Shown here piece by piece: positions 9,698 through 18,074 of a DNA stretch of 64,000 nt. How positions within the stretch are numbered: position 1 is the first letter of the stretch; every line of letters starts with the position of its first letter. The notes below the pieces were generated by a model. It saw nothing but the letters and a program-made list of their open reading frames with translations. It searched no databases and had not been told where the DNA came from. This stretch comes from Pseudomonas sp. AB6. GTDB lineage: Bacteria; Pseudomonadota; Gammaproteobacteria; Pseudomonadales; Pseudomonadaceae. Location: positions 3,411,501-3,475,500 of the forward strand of contig NZ_JAVIWJ010000001.1 of assembly GCF_034314105.1 (NCBI RefSeq). Direction: 5' to 3'. A program made the position numbers and the translations under genes.

Positions 9698-10510
9698 ATG
9701 TGGTCACTCAGCGCTTGGCATCGACGCCGGATTCTCGACCAGCATCCAGTAGATGACGACGTATGGAATCGCGTGCTGCACCGGCTCGCGATTCTGGACG
9801 GGCTGACCGCCGACCAACATCAGCAGTTACTCGAATGCAGCGTGTTGTTCCTGCGAGACAAACACCTGACAGCCTTGCCAGGCGTCGAACTCAATCAAGA
9901 GCAGCGTCTGTTTCTTGCCGCTCAGGCACAACTGCCGCTGCTTAACCTTGGCGACTTGAACTGGTACCGGGGTTTTCACGAAGTGCTGCTATACCCTGGC
10001 GACTTCGTCAGTCCGCAACGCCATCGCGATGCCAGCGGCGTCGAGCATGAGTGGGAAGGCAAGCACAGCGGAGAAGCGTGGTCTCAAGGCCCGGTGATTC
10101 TGGCTTGGCCTGGCGTGCTATCCAGCGGCAGTTGGAACGGCTCCAATTTGGTTATCCACGAACTGGCGCACAAACTCGACATGCTCAATGGATCAGCCGA
10201 CGGCTTTCCGCCACTGCACAGCGACATGCGTAACAGTGACTGGGCCAGCGCCATGCAAAGCGCCTACGACCACCTCAATCAGCAACTGGACTATCACCCC
10301 CACAGCCCACCGGCCATTGATCCGTATGCGGCGCAAAACCCGGCGGAGTTCTTTGCGGTCACCAGCGAATACTTTTTCAGCGCCCCCGATGCTCTGTTCA
10401 AGGCCTTCCCAGCTGTTTACGAGCAGCTCAAAGCCTTCTATCGTCAGGATACTTTGAGCCGGCTGCACCAACTTCGGCGCGAGCATCACGCGCACAACAC
10501 ACACGACTAA
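9698..10510 (+). CDS. MtfA/YeeI-like zinc peptidase
   Basis: A 270-residue member of the MtfA family. The metallopeptidase motif HELAH is at residues 154-158, with a downstream glutamate in NPAEFFAVTSEYFF as the likely third zinc ligand. In E. coli MtfA regulates the glucose PTS by binding Mlc, but Pseudomonas lacks that circuit, so the target here is unknown. Its N-terminal LPGVELNQEQRLFLAAQAQLP is characteristic. It follows the DedA gene by 6 bases. A hairpin at 10526-10553 lies after the stop. Confidence 0.88.
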   Translation: MWSLSAWHRRRILDQHPVDDDVWNRVLHRLAILDGLTADQHQQLLECSVLFLRDKHLTALPGVELNQEQRLFLAAQAQLPLLNLGDLNWYRGFHEVLLYPGDFVSPQRHRDASGVEHEWEGKHSGEAWSQGPVILAWPGVLSSGSWNGSNLVIHELAHKLDMLNGSADGFPPLHSDMRNSDWASAMQSAYDHLNQQLDYHPHSPPAIDPYAAQNPAEFFAVTSEYFFSAPDALFKAFPAVYEQLKAFYRQDTLSRLHQLRREHHAHNTHD

Positions 10511-10525
10511 GGTCTAGGGCCTATG

Positions 10526-10553
10526 GGCCCATTGCCATGCGTGGCAACGGGCC
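10526..10553 (+). other. Hairpin overlapping the ppa promoter
   Basis: GGCCC-a-TTGCCA, loop TGCG, TGGCAA-c-GGGCC forms an 11-bp stem with one A/C mismatch. It is followed by TTGAATA rather than a T-run. It could end the DedA-peptidase message. Its right arm contains TGGCAA (10542-10547), which lies exactly 17 bases before TATAAT at 10565-10570, a plausible ppa -35/-10 pair. Confidence 0.5.
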
Positions 10554-10564
10554 TTGAATATGCC

Positions 10565-10570
10565 TATAAT
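10565..10570 (+). promoter_or_regulatory. ppa -10 box
   Basis: A consensus TATAAT with a weak -35 (TGGCAA, 10542-10547) at 17-base spacing. It predicts a start near 10577 and a ~55-nt leader before ppa. Confidence 0.6.
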
Positions 10571-10631
10571 CGCGGCCACTTTTTGATCTTCTGATCAAAG
10601 CCTGACTGGTTAACTACGGGGGCAACGCCCA

Positions 10632-11159
10632 ATGAGCTACAGCAAAATTCCGGCTGGCAAAGACCTGCCGAACGACATCTACGTCGCGATCGAAATTCCG
10701 GCTAACCACGCGCCGATCAAATACGAAATCGACAAAGAAACCGATTGCCTGTTCGTTGACCGTTTCATGGCCACCCCGATGTTTTACCCGGCCAACTACG
10801 GTTTTATTCCGAACACCCTGGCTGACGACGGTGATCCCCTCGACGTGCTGGTCGTGACGCCTTATCCGGTCACCCCAGGTTCGGTCATCCGCGCCCGCCC
10901 GGTCGGCATCCTGCACATGACCGACGACGGCGGCGGCGATGCCAAAGTCATCGCAGTCCCGCACGACAAGCTGTCCCAGCTATACGTTGACGTCAAAGAG
11001 TACACCGACTTGCCGCCGCTGCTGCTTGAGCAAATCAAGCACTTCTTCGAGAACTACAAGGATCTCGAAAAAGGCAAATGGGTGAAGATCGAAGGTTGGG
11101 GTGATGCTGAAGCTGCCCGTACTGAAATCATGAAGTCGGTGGCCGCGTTTAAAGGCTGA
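10632..11159 (+). CDS. ppa: Inorganic pyrophosphatase
   Basis: A 175-residue family I soluble pyrophosphatase, which hydrolyses PPi to pull biosynthetic reactions forward in the cytoplasm. The active-site signature [10 protein letters not shown] and the flanking [13 protein letters not shown] segment are intact, and the length is typical. It stands as a single transcription unit with its own promoter and a strong terminator immediately downstream. Confidence 0.98.
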   Translation: MSYSKIPAGKDLPNDIYVAIEIPANHAPIKYEIDKETDCLFVDRFMATPMFYPANYGFIPNTLADDGDPLDVLVVTPYPVTPGSVIRARPVGILHMTDDGGGDAKVIAVPHDKLSQLYVDVKEYTDLPPLLLEQIKHFFENYKDLEKGKWVKIEGWGDAEAARTEIMKSVAAFKG

Positions 11160-11173
11160 TCAACGACCTAAAT

Positions 11174-11211
11174 AGCCTCGGTTTTCTTGCCCGGAAGCCG
11201 AGGCTTTTTTT
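11174..11211 (+). terminator. Rho-independent terminator of ppa
   Basis: AGCCTCGG pairs with CCGAGGCT (8-bp stem, 11174-11205) and is followed by a run of T to 11211, starting 15 bases after the ppa stop. Confidence 0.92.
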
Positions 11212-11374
11212 ATGCGCGGGATTTGACTGTTTACTCATTAAGCAACACTCCGAGAAACATCCTACACAACAGCACGGAACATGTAGTCCGAGCACTCAAA
11301 ATCCCGTTTGATCTACCTCTCATTTGAACACCTCGTTTATTTAAACGGCCTGCCGACCTCCGTAAACTCGCATT

Positions 11375-12094
11375 ATGAATACATCAGGTGACCGCTTACG
11401 CGCCCTCCTTCGGGAGTGCCATCTCTCAGCCACAGACTTCGCTGCCAACCGCAACGTGACGCCCCAACACGTGAATAACTGGTTCAAACGTGGCATCCCC
11501 ATGGCGCGTATGGGTGAAGTGGCTGAACTATTAACTGTTAACCCGAGATGGCTGCGATCGGGAGAAGGCCCAAAACACCCTGGTGACAACTACGATGAGA
11601 CGAGCGTCGCCGACACTGATCGTGCAACCCTCCAAATTGCCGAAGACGTGCGACTGCCGCTCCTTGAGGAAATAGAGGCGCCCCAAGGCTTAGGCCAAAC
11701 TGTAGTCGTCCAAGCAACCACGCGAAAAATCCGCCTGCCGCTAAGCACACTGCAATCCATGAGCATCGAACCGGGCAACGCCGTATGCGCTCAGATGATC
11801 GGCAACAGCATGGCCGAGAAGATCCAGGCGGGGTCCATCGTCGGCATCGACCGCGGCCTGACACAAATCATCGACGGCGAAATGTACGCCCTCGAACACG
11901 ATGGCATGCTCCGCGTGAAGTACCTTTATCGATTAGCCGGCGGATGCCTCAGGCTGCGCAGCCACAACAGCGCCGAGTACCCCGACGAGGTCTATGCCCC
12001 CGAACAAATTCAGCAACAAAATATTCGAGTCGTGGGATGGGTTTTTTGGTGGTCCACATTAAACACTCGCCGACGACCGGTATCGTTTCGATAA
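11375..12094 (+). CDS. LexA/CI-like repressor (XRE helix-turn-helix plus S24 peptidase)
   Basis: A 239-residue phage-type repressor. Residues about 8-62 form an XRE helix-turn-helix (ATDFAANRNVTPQHVNNWF). The C-terminal half is an S24 self-cleavage domain with the catalytic serine in MIGNSMAEKIQAG and the lysine in LRVKYLYR. The architecture matches CI and PrtR, which lose activity on RecA-stimulated cleavage. No phage, pyocin or bacteriocin genes surround it: ppa is upstream and a two-component pair downstream. Its targets are therefore unknown. The start ATG lacks a strong ribosome site. Confidence 0.85.
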   Translation: MNTSGDRLRALLRECHLSATDFAANRNVTPQHVNNWFKRGIPMARMGEVAELLTVNPRWLRSGEGPKHPGDNYDETSVADTDRATLQIAEDVRLPLLEEIEAPQGLGQTVVVQATTRKIRLPLSTLQSMSIEPGNAVCAQMIGNSMAEKIQAGSIVGIDRGLTQIIDGEMYALEHDGMLRVKYLYRLAGGCLRLRSHNSAEYPDEVYAPEQIQQQNIRVVGWVFWWSTLNTRRRPVSFR

Positions 12095-12546
12095 AGATGT
12101 TAAACGGTCTGTTGAAACGGGGGGTAGGAATCGAGACTCACCTCAAATTGGTTACCTCTGAGAGAGCGAATTTATTGGCGAAGGCCGTTAAGTGGTCGAC
12201 CTGGAACACCTCGCTCACTCTGGCGAAAACGCCAATTCAGCCAGCCCTCTGCACATAAATGCTGGGCTTCCCCCCCGATCCCCAGTATCATCCGCGCCAT
12301 GTTTTACTCGAAGCGAACGACCTGTTTGCCTCGCACCTATTCAGTCGCCCCCGCTGCGGGACGCACATTTGAAGGCGGTTGCGGTTTACCAAAAATAAAC
12401 CAAACCCGTCACCGAGAAGCCGGCCACAAGCCGGCTTTTTAATGTCTGTTAACAACCTGTTCGTCGTTTGAAACTCGTTTTTGTCGAAAAAATTATTTGA
12501 TTGCGCACCTAGAGCCCCGGGAATGCAGACCCCCGACAAATCAAAC
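12095..12546. other. Gene-poor intergenic stretch with an orphan terminator
   Basis: No convincing coding sequence is visible in these 452 bp. Short frames lack family features. A rightward terminator at 12417-12440 has no gene ending near it other than the repressor 320 bp upstream. A TATCAT box at 12286-12291 could start a ~140-nt RNA ending at that terminator, but its -35 is weak. Confidence 0.5.
12417..12440 (+). terminator. Rho-independent terminator
   Basis: AAGCCGGC, loop CACAA, GCCGGCTT forms an 8-bp stem running into TTTTT. It ends either a long repressor 3' UTR or a small RNA. Confidence 0.85.
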
Positions 12547-12792
12547 TTAACCACGCAACCATCGCGAAACACTTCCTCCGGTTTGTGCCCCCGTTGATGG
12601 CGCCTTCACGGTGAGCTTCACGCGATTGGTTTTTTCGTAATCAGGAGCGATGGCGTGCATCGTACTCATGAAGCCAATTGAGCTGAGCATCTTCCCCGGC
12701 GCTGGGGCGGTTTTTGGTGCATCGGCGGCATGGCTCACACAGGGAATAAACAAGGCACAAGACAGCAACAAAGGTCTGAATAAAGGGCTCAC
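12547..12792 (-). CDS. Small secreted protein, possibly MucE-related
   Basis: An 81-residue protein with a signal peptide (FRPLLLSCALFIPCVSHA, cleavage likely before ADAP). The short periplasmic tail contains GFMSTMHAIAPDYEK and ends WLRG. I choose the GTG at 12792, which has GAGGA ten bases upstream, over the GTG at 12825. Its position next to the response regulator corresponds to mucE (PA4033) in P. aeruginosa as I recall it. That protein's C-terminal WVF activates the AlgW protease; this one lacks WVF, so homology is tentative and the function unknown. Confidence 0.55.
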   Translation of the reverse strand: MSPLFRPLLLSCALFIPCVSHAADAPKTAPAPGKMLSSIGFMSTMHAIAPDYEKTNRVKLTVKAPSTGAQTGGSVSRWLRG

Positions 12793-12862
12793 GGCAGGTA
12801 ATTCCTCGCCTGGAAAGGCCGTCACGCTAGCTCAGGCCTCTTCTCCCACCGCGTGAACCCGG

Positions 12863-12879
12863 GTTAAGAAAAATTTAGT
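12863..12879. promoter_or_regulatory. Possible response-regulator site upstream of its own gene
   Basis: On the minus strand ACTAAATTTTTCTTAAC contains one good CTTAAC half-site and a degenerate partner (CTAAA) 10 bases away. It resembles the clear repeats at 15002-15027 and lies about 75 bp before the response regulator start. Weak evidence. Confidence 0.35.
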
Positions 12880-12950
12880 TTACCTGCCCAACGTACCCGC
12901 CCAAGGTTTCCTGCCTTAGAATAAATGCCGCTTTTCGCCTGGAGATTCGA

Positions 12951-13628
12951 ATGAATCGTGCATTGGTCATCGAGGATGACGAAGTCACGGCACAGGCCAT
13001 TATTGCTGAGCTTGCGGCTCACGGTTTCACTACGCAGTGGGCCGACAACGGCCGCGAAGGCCTTGCGATGGCTATTGCCGGTGGCCACGAAGTCATTACG
13101 CTGGACCGCATGCTGCCAGACTTCGATGGGCTGACCATCGTCAGCACGTTGCGCCAGTTGGCAATCCAAACGCCCGTTCTGATGATAAGTGCTCTGTCGG
13201 ACGTCGACGAGCGCGTGCGCGGTCTGCGCTCCGGTGGTGATGACTATCTAACCAAACCGTTTTCAATGGTGGAAATGATCGCGCGTCTGGAAGTTTTGTT
13301 ACGTGATCCTGCCCCAGGCAACGCTGATCGCTGCCTGAATTTTGGCTGTTTGCAGGTCGATTTGATTGAACAGTCAGCGACGCTCAACGGCGATGCAATC
13401 ACTCTCCTCCCCACCGAGTTCAAGCTCCTGAGATACCTGATGCGCAACGCTGGGCAGTTGGTGACCCGTACCATGTTGTTTCAGGAAGTATGGGGGTATC
13501 ACTTCGATCCCGGCACCAACATCATCGACGTCCACATCGGTCGGTTGCGTAAGAAAATAGAAGGCGCGACTGCACCGGCCATTCAGACGATTCGCGGGTC
13601 AGGTTATGTTCTGGTCGAAAAAAACTGA
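12951..13628 (+). CDS. OmpR/PhoB-family response regulator
   Basis: A 225-residue response regulator. The receiver domain (1-120) has the acidic pocket EDDE and the phospho-acceptor D52 in TLDRMLPD, plus the conserved K in LTKPF. The C-terminal winged helix (about 125-222) ends with the DNA-binding IDVHIGRLRKKI and GSGYVL features. The start has GGAG nine bases upstream. Its stop overlaps the sensor kinase start by 23 bp, so the two are translationally coupled. It is closest in style to the PmrA/QseB group, and matching CTTAA repeats lie after the kinase gene. Confidence 0.95.
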   Translation: MNRALVIEDDEVTAQAIIAELAAHGFTTQWADNGREGLAMAIAGGHEVITLDRMLPDFDGLTIVSTLRQLAIQTPVLMISALSDVDERVRGLRSGGDDYLTKPFSMVEMIARLEVLLRDPAPGNADRCLNFGCLQVDLIEQSATLNGDAITLLPTEFKLLRYLMRNAGQLVTRTMLFQEVWGYHFDPGTNIIDVHIGRLRKKIEGATAPAIQTIRGSGYVLVEKN

Positions 13629-15006
13629 TCGCTGGCGCTCCAGCAATAGCCGTCTGATCGGACTGTATGCAGTGTTTTTTGTCGCCTGGGGCGCGGTATT
13701 TACCGGTGTGCTGTATTGGGAAATTTCCCGCTACTTGGGCACCGTGGCCGAGCGCACCCTGATGCAGCGCGCGCATTACTATCAAAGGGTGGACGACGCC
13801 ATGCTGGAGGCTGAACTGGCTGGGAGCGAGGTGTACTCCGTACCAGGAATCGACGCTTATGGCCTGTTTAAAGCCGATGGCAAGCACCTGACCGGGGATC
13901 TGCTCAAGCTACGTTTGAATCTCCCGGACGACGGCCAAGTGCATTATCTGGAACGTGGTTTGAGCATTGCGTTGCCCAGCGAGGAAACTCGCAGCAGTTA
14001 CGCGCTCAGGCTGAACAGGCCAGATGGCAGAATCCTGATTCTGGCCCGTGATGGGGGCTCTATTTCCGCAGTGGGCGGCATCATTGGACAGGCGCTGTTT
14101 TGGGGATTGTCATTGACGCTGATTCCCGGCTTGGTTGGCTGGCGCCTGTTGCGCAGGCGGCCCATTCGCCGAGTGGAACGGCTACAGCGCAGTACCGAAA
14201 GTATCGTCTCAGGCAACCTGCGCGAGCGTCTGCCACTGTCTGCTCGCCGCGACGAACTCGACATGCTCGCGAACGCCGTGAACACCATGCTCGAACACAT
14301 CGAGCAACTGATGCTAGAGGTCAAAAGCGTGTGCGACGGTATCGCTCATGACCTTCGAACCCCGCTGACCCGCCTTCGCGCGCGACTGTACCAACTGCAA
14401 AAGTTGCCGTTGCAACAGGCTCACGCCGATACGCTTAGCCTGGCGCTGGAAGAAAGCGAGTCAATCATGTTGCGGTTTCAGGGTCTGCTGCGAATCTCAG
14501 AACTGGAGGACACCCGGCGACGTTCGGCCTTCGAGTCGTTCCAGCCCGAAGCATTGCTGCAGCAGGCGCACGAGTTCTATGAACCGCTGGCTCAAGAAAA
14601 GGGTCAACGACTGATCCTGCACATGAGCGGTCACTATCCGACGCTACGCGGTGATGTATCGCTCCTGTTCGAGGCGCTGGTGAATCTCATGGATAACGCG
14701 ATCAAGTTCACTCAGCCTGGGGGCGAAATACACCTGAGCTGCCTGCAAAAAGAGCACAGCCTGAGTATTGAAGTGCTCGATAACGGCCCCGGTATCCCGG
14801 CCGCCGAACGCAACAGTGTCACCCGGCGCCTCTATCGCGGCGACGCAACGCGACAGCAACCCGGCAACGGACTAGGCCTGTCGCTGGTCGCCGCCATTGC
14901 GCGCCTGCATGGGTTTGGCTTGCACATCGAAGAAGGCAATCAGGGTCGCGGCACTCGAATTATCCTTGACTGCCCATTACGTGGCGCTCAATACGAGGAT
15001 TCTTAA
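13606..15006 (+). CDS. Membrane sensor histidine kinase
   Basis: A 466-residue kinase, partner of the overlapping response regulator. It has a transmembrane helix at about 18-40, a short periplasmic sensor of roughly 110 residues, a second helix near 160-180, then HAMP. The phospho-acceptor is H248 in GIAHDLRTPLTRLR. The ATPase domain shows NLMDNAIKFT (N box), DNGPGIP (G1) and GNGLGLSLV (G2). The signal is unknown. The next gene is a cell-wall carboxypeptidase, which suggests an envelope-related stimulus (inference). Confidence 0.95.
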   Translation: MFWSKKTDRWRSSNSRLIGLYAVFFVAWGAVFTGVLYWEISRYLGTVAERTLMQRAHYYQRVDDAMLEAELAGSEVYSVPGIDAYGLFKADGKHLTGDLLKLRLNLPDDGQVHYLERGLSIALPSEETRSSYALRLNRPDGRILILARDGGSISAVGGIIGQALFWGLSLTLIPGLVGWRLLRRRPIRRVERLQRSTESIVSGNLRERLPLSARRDELDMLANAVNTMLEHIEQLMLEVKSVCDGIAHDLRTPLTRLRARLYQLQKLPLQQAHADTLSLALEESESIMLRFQGLLRISELEDTRRRSAFESFQPEALLQQAHEFYEPLAQEKGQRLILHMSGHYPTLRGDVSLLFEALVNLMDNAIKFTQPGGEIHLSCLQKEHSLSIEVLDNGPGIPAAERNSVTRRLYRGDATRQQPGNGLGLSLVAAIARLHGFGLHIEEGNQGRGTRIILDCPLRGAQYEDS

Positions 15007-15027
15007 ATAATTCTTAACCCTGCTTAA
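15002..15027 (+). promoter_or_regulatory. Three CTTAA direct repeats, candidate response-regulator site
   Basis: CTTAA occurs at 15002, 15013 and 15023, with periods of 11 and 10 bp, one helical turn each. The first two fit the PmrA/QseB-type pattern CTTAAN-N5-CTTAAN exactly. The first repeat overlaps the kinase stop codon, and the array ends 58 bp before the carboxypeptidase start. Tandem repeats at one-turn spacing are how OmpR-family dimers bind. Confidence 0.7.
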
Positions 15028-15085
15028 TTTGAGCGGGTCAGACAGCTCGCCTAGGTTGATGGACCTTCCGTCGACCCAAGGCTAT

Positions 15086-16276
15086 ATGTTCGTGAAACGC
15101 CCGATACTGCAGCTCGTTCTGACACTTGTTTGCGCTCACTGGATGCCGGCGTCTGCCGCACCTGTTCCCTCAGGACCAATGACCCCTTCACCGCCCCAGT
15201 TGAACGCCAAGTCCTGGGTACTCATGGATGCCGCCAGCGGTAACATCATTACCAGCCACGACCCGCAAGAACGCTTGCCGCCTGCCAGCCTGACCAAACT
15301 GATGACGGTGTACGTAGCCACCAACGAGATTCAGGCGAGCCGTCTGAAAGACGATGATGTAGTAACCATCAGCGAGAACGCCTGGCGCACCGGTGGTTCA
15401 CGCATGTTCCTTGACCCGCGCAGCAAAGTGCCGGTACACGATCTGCTGCGCGGCATTGTGATTGACTCTGGCAACGACGCCAGCGTTGCCCTGTCGGAAC
15501 ATATCGCGGGAAGTGAAGAAAGCTTTGCCGGTTTAATGAATGCCACGGCCCAACGCCTGAGGCTGGAAGATACCCACTTCATGAATCCTACTGGCCTGCC
15601 TGTACCCGATCATTACTCGTCCGCCCTAGACATGGCGAAACTCGCGCGGGCGATCATCACTGACGAGTCGGCCTACTACTCGCTGTACAAAAACAAATAC
15701 TTCACCTGGAACGGCATCCGCCAGCCCAATCGAAACCTGTTGTTGTGGCGCGATAGCTCAGTTGATGGCCTGAAGACCGGCCACACCGAGGCTGCTGGTT
15801 ATTGCATGGTCACCTCTGCGGTGCGAGACGGTCGTCGTTTGATCACCGCAGTTTTCGGCTCCACCTCCATGCGCAATCGTGCCAATGACGCCGAAAAACT
15901 GCTGACCTACGGATTCCGATTCTTCGATACCCAGACCTACGCGAAAGCCGCTGAAGTGCTGGCAAACCCAATGGTCTGGAAGGGTGAAAACCGCACACTG
16001 GCGGTGGGCTTACTGGACGATATTTCGCTGACCCTGCCGAAGACTCGGGACCGCAAAATCGAAACTCGTTTGAACATCGATAAACGTCTTGTGGCACCCG
16101 TTGCAATGGGCGCGGTGGTCGGCAGTCTTGAGCTTTACGACGGCGAGCAGAAACTGGCAACTCGCCCCTTGATTGCTCTCCAAGCCGAAGCACCAGGGCC
16201 TTGGTGGACCCGCGCATGGGATACGGTGCGGCTGTTTATTCTCGACCTGCTGGGTATCGTGGTTCCGACGGAGTGA
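15086..16276 (+). CDS. D-alanyl-D-alanine carboxypeptidase (PBP5/6 type)
   Basis: A 396-residue low-molecular-weight penicillin-binding protein that trims the terminal D-Ala of peptidoglycan pentapeptides. The active site has SLTK (S68-K71), SGN (near residue 128) and KTG (near 231). The C-terminal half is the PBP5-C beta domain and ends in an amphipathic stretch, TVRLFILDLLGIVV, fit for membrane anchoring. I take ATG 15086 (AAGG six bases upstream), which begins a signal peptide ending MPASAAP. The longer frame from TTG 15029 lacks one. It follows the two-component pair and its CTTAA repeats. Confidence 0.93.
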   Translation: MFVKRPILQLVLTLVCAHWMPASAAPVPSGPMTPSPPQLNAKSWVLMDAASGNIITSHDPQERLPPASLTKLMTVYVATNEIQASRLKDDDVVTISENAWRTGGSRMFLDPRSKVPVHDLLRGIVIDSGNDASVALSEHIAGSEESFAGLMNATAQRLRLEDTHFMNPTGLPVPDHYSSALDMAKLARAIITDESAYYSLYKNKYFTWNGIRQPNRNLLLWRDSSVDGLKTGHTEAAGYCMVTSAVRDGRRLITAVFGSTSMRNRANDAEKLLTYGFRFFDTQTYAKAAEVLANPMVWKGENRTLAVGLLDDISLTLPKTRDRKIETRLNIDKRLVAPVAMGAVVGSLELYDGEQKLATRPLIALQAEAPGPWWTRAWDTVRLFILDLLGIVVPTE

Positions 16277-16416
16277 GGGCGACACACCCGTCCAGAACCA
16301 TGGTCGAAGCCCTCCCTGCGCTGCTCAGCGAGGATAACTTCGACCGCGCGTTGATGGCGCCGGGTCAGGCCGTTTCCAAGTCGCACTCTGCGGCCCCGGT
16401 AAACGAATAAAAAAAC

Positions 16417-17601
16417 TTAAGCCCGCAACGCTTTTTCCCCAAACCGATACGTCGCCAAGCAACACACCAACAAACCGCTCACCGCAATCAATCCACCCAC
16501 CAGGCCGATATTCGCAATGCCCAGTTGGCTGATCACCATGCTGCCCAACAACGCACCGCCGCCGATGCCGATGTTGTAGATAGCCGAGTGCAGGGACATT
16601 GCCACGTCGGTTGCGTCTGGCGCCATGGCCAAGACTTTGGCTTGCATGACCAAGCCGAAGCACATGATTGCCATGCCCCAGACCACGCTCATGGTCGCGA
16701 GCCAAGAGGCTTTGCCGGAGAGCGGCAATAACAACATCAAGCACAGGGCCAGGGCGCCGATGGCGGTGATTAACATGCCTTTCGGGAAGCGGTTGTTGTA
16801 GCGGCTGAACACCACGGAGCCGAGGATACCGGCGCCGCCGAACAGCAACAACAGGATGGTGGTCATCTCGCCGCTCATGTGGGCGACGACTTCCGCGAAG
16901 GGCTCAATGTAGCTGTAGGCGGTGAATTGCGCGGTGATCACCAGCGCGGTCAGGACGTACAACGACACCAGTGCCGGGCGTTTGAAGAGAATCGGCAGAC
17001 TTCTTAGGGAGCCGGAATTCTGACTGGGCAGTAGCGGTAACGATTTGATCAAGCACAACACCGTCACGCCGGCGGCGACGGCAATTGCCAGAAACGTGGT
17101 GCGCCAGCCTAGCGCTTCGCCTAACACGCGACCCAGCGGTATTCCGAGCACCATGGCCAACGACGTGCCGGTTGCCAGCAATCCCAGCGCCTGCACGTGT
17201 TTACCCGGCGGAGCAACGCGCACGGCCAAGGACGCGGTGATCGACCAGAACACCGCGTGGGCAAAGGCGATTCCGATGCGGCTGATCAGCAGCATGCTGA
17301 AGCTGGTCGCCATGCTGGAGAAGATGTGGCTGGCGATGAACAGCATGAAGACGAAGACCAGCAATTTACGCCGCTCAATGTTGCGGGTGAGCAGCATCAT
17401 CGGCAGCGACGTCAAGGCCACCACCCACGCGTAAACCGTCAGCATCAGGCCGACCTGGGCCGTGGTCATGTTGAAGCTGTGGCCAATGGCGCTCAGCAGC
17501 CCGACCGGAACGAATTCGGTGGTATTGAAAATAAAAGCTGCTAGAGCCAGCGCGATCACGCTAAGCCAACTGCCGGTGCGAGCGTCCAGGATGCTGTTCA
17601 T
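16417..17601 (-). CDS. sotB: Sugar efflux transporter, MFS family (SotB)
   Basis: A 394-residue, 12-helix major facilitator very similar to E. coli SotB/YdeA. Shared text includes [32 protein letters not shown] and [19 protein letters not shown]. SotB exports arabinose and related sugars and IPTG; the natural substrate in this organism is not known. I prefer ATG 17601 ([10 protein letters not shown]) although its ribosome site is weak; an in-frame TTG lies at 17622. It stands alone, leftward, between the carboxypeptidase and the Sia-type operon. Confidence 0.92.
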   Translation of the reverse strand: MNSILDARTGSWLSVIALALAAFIFNTTEFVPVGLLSAIGHSFNMTTAQVGLMLTVYAWVVALTSLPMMLLTRNIERRKLLVFVFMLFIASHIFSSMATSFSMLLISRIGIAFAHAVFWSITASLAVRVAPPGKHVQALGLLATGTSLAMVLGIPLGRVLGEALGWRTTFLAIAVAAGVTVLCLIKSLPLLPSQNSGSLRSLPILFKRPALVSLYVLTALVITAQFTAYSYIEPFAEVVAHMSGEMTTILLLLFGGAGILGSVVFSRYNNRFPKGMLITAIGALALCLMLLLPLSGKASWLATMSVVWGMAIMCFGLVMQAKVLAMAPDATDVAMSLHSAIYNIGIGGGALLGSMVISQLGIANIGLVGGLIAVSGLLVCCLATYRFGEKALRA

Positions 17602-18074
17602 TGGATGCCGTGCAAACCTCAAATTAAAATCGATTAAAGCGGCCGCTCTTCAACACTCAAAAATCTTGCGTACAAAAACGCTACCCGAGGCTGGTTGCCG
17701 GGGCAGTGCATAGAGTAAGCAAAATATTATGAGTATGAGGGGTGCTGCGGGATGCCGAGAATTCTACGCGACTGCAAACGTTGTCACAACACGACACACT
17801 CAGGCTCAGGCCACAGAATGACGACTGGCACATGAACGCAAAATCGAAACGGGCCAAGCCCTGGACCTTCGACGTAAACAAAAGCCGGTTATGAGCTTCG
17901 CCAGGCTGTGCACAATCGCGCCGCCAGATCCGCTAAACGCGCCTCGAATTAGCGGGGATATTAAAATTTGGGCCGGAATCGCGCGCCAATAATCCAAGTG
18001 ACTGAATCGACTGTCACACGACGTACACATCATAAGGCCACTATCCCAGTTCTCATTCAGTGTGATGGTTGGGT
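17602..18074. other. Divergent intergenic region, no gene seen
   Basis: These 473 bp separate sotB (leftward) from the Sia-type operon (rightward). Short frames here lack recognisable domains. It must carry both promoters, but I see no convincing -35/-10 pair or palindrome to assign. Confidence 0.5.

Noticed and set aside
11375..12094. PrtR/pyocin regulatory locus
   Set aside because: The repressor resembles PrtR in layout, but no prtN, holin, lysis or tail gene lies on either side.
12192..12398. 68-residue frame before the orphan terminator
   Set aside because: Composition is unremarkable, there is no ribosome site and no recognisable domain.
15029..15085. Longer N-terminus of the DD-carboxypeptidase from a TTG
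   Set aside because: It would place 19 polar residues before the signal peptide and overlap the response-regulator repeats; ATG 15086 has a proper ribosome site.
17823..17840. TGGCACATGAACGCA as a sigma-54 promoter
   Set aside because: The -12 GC element is not at the required spacing.
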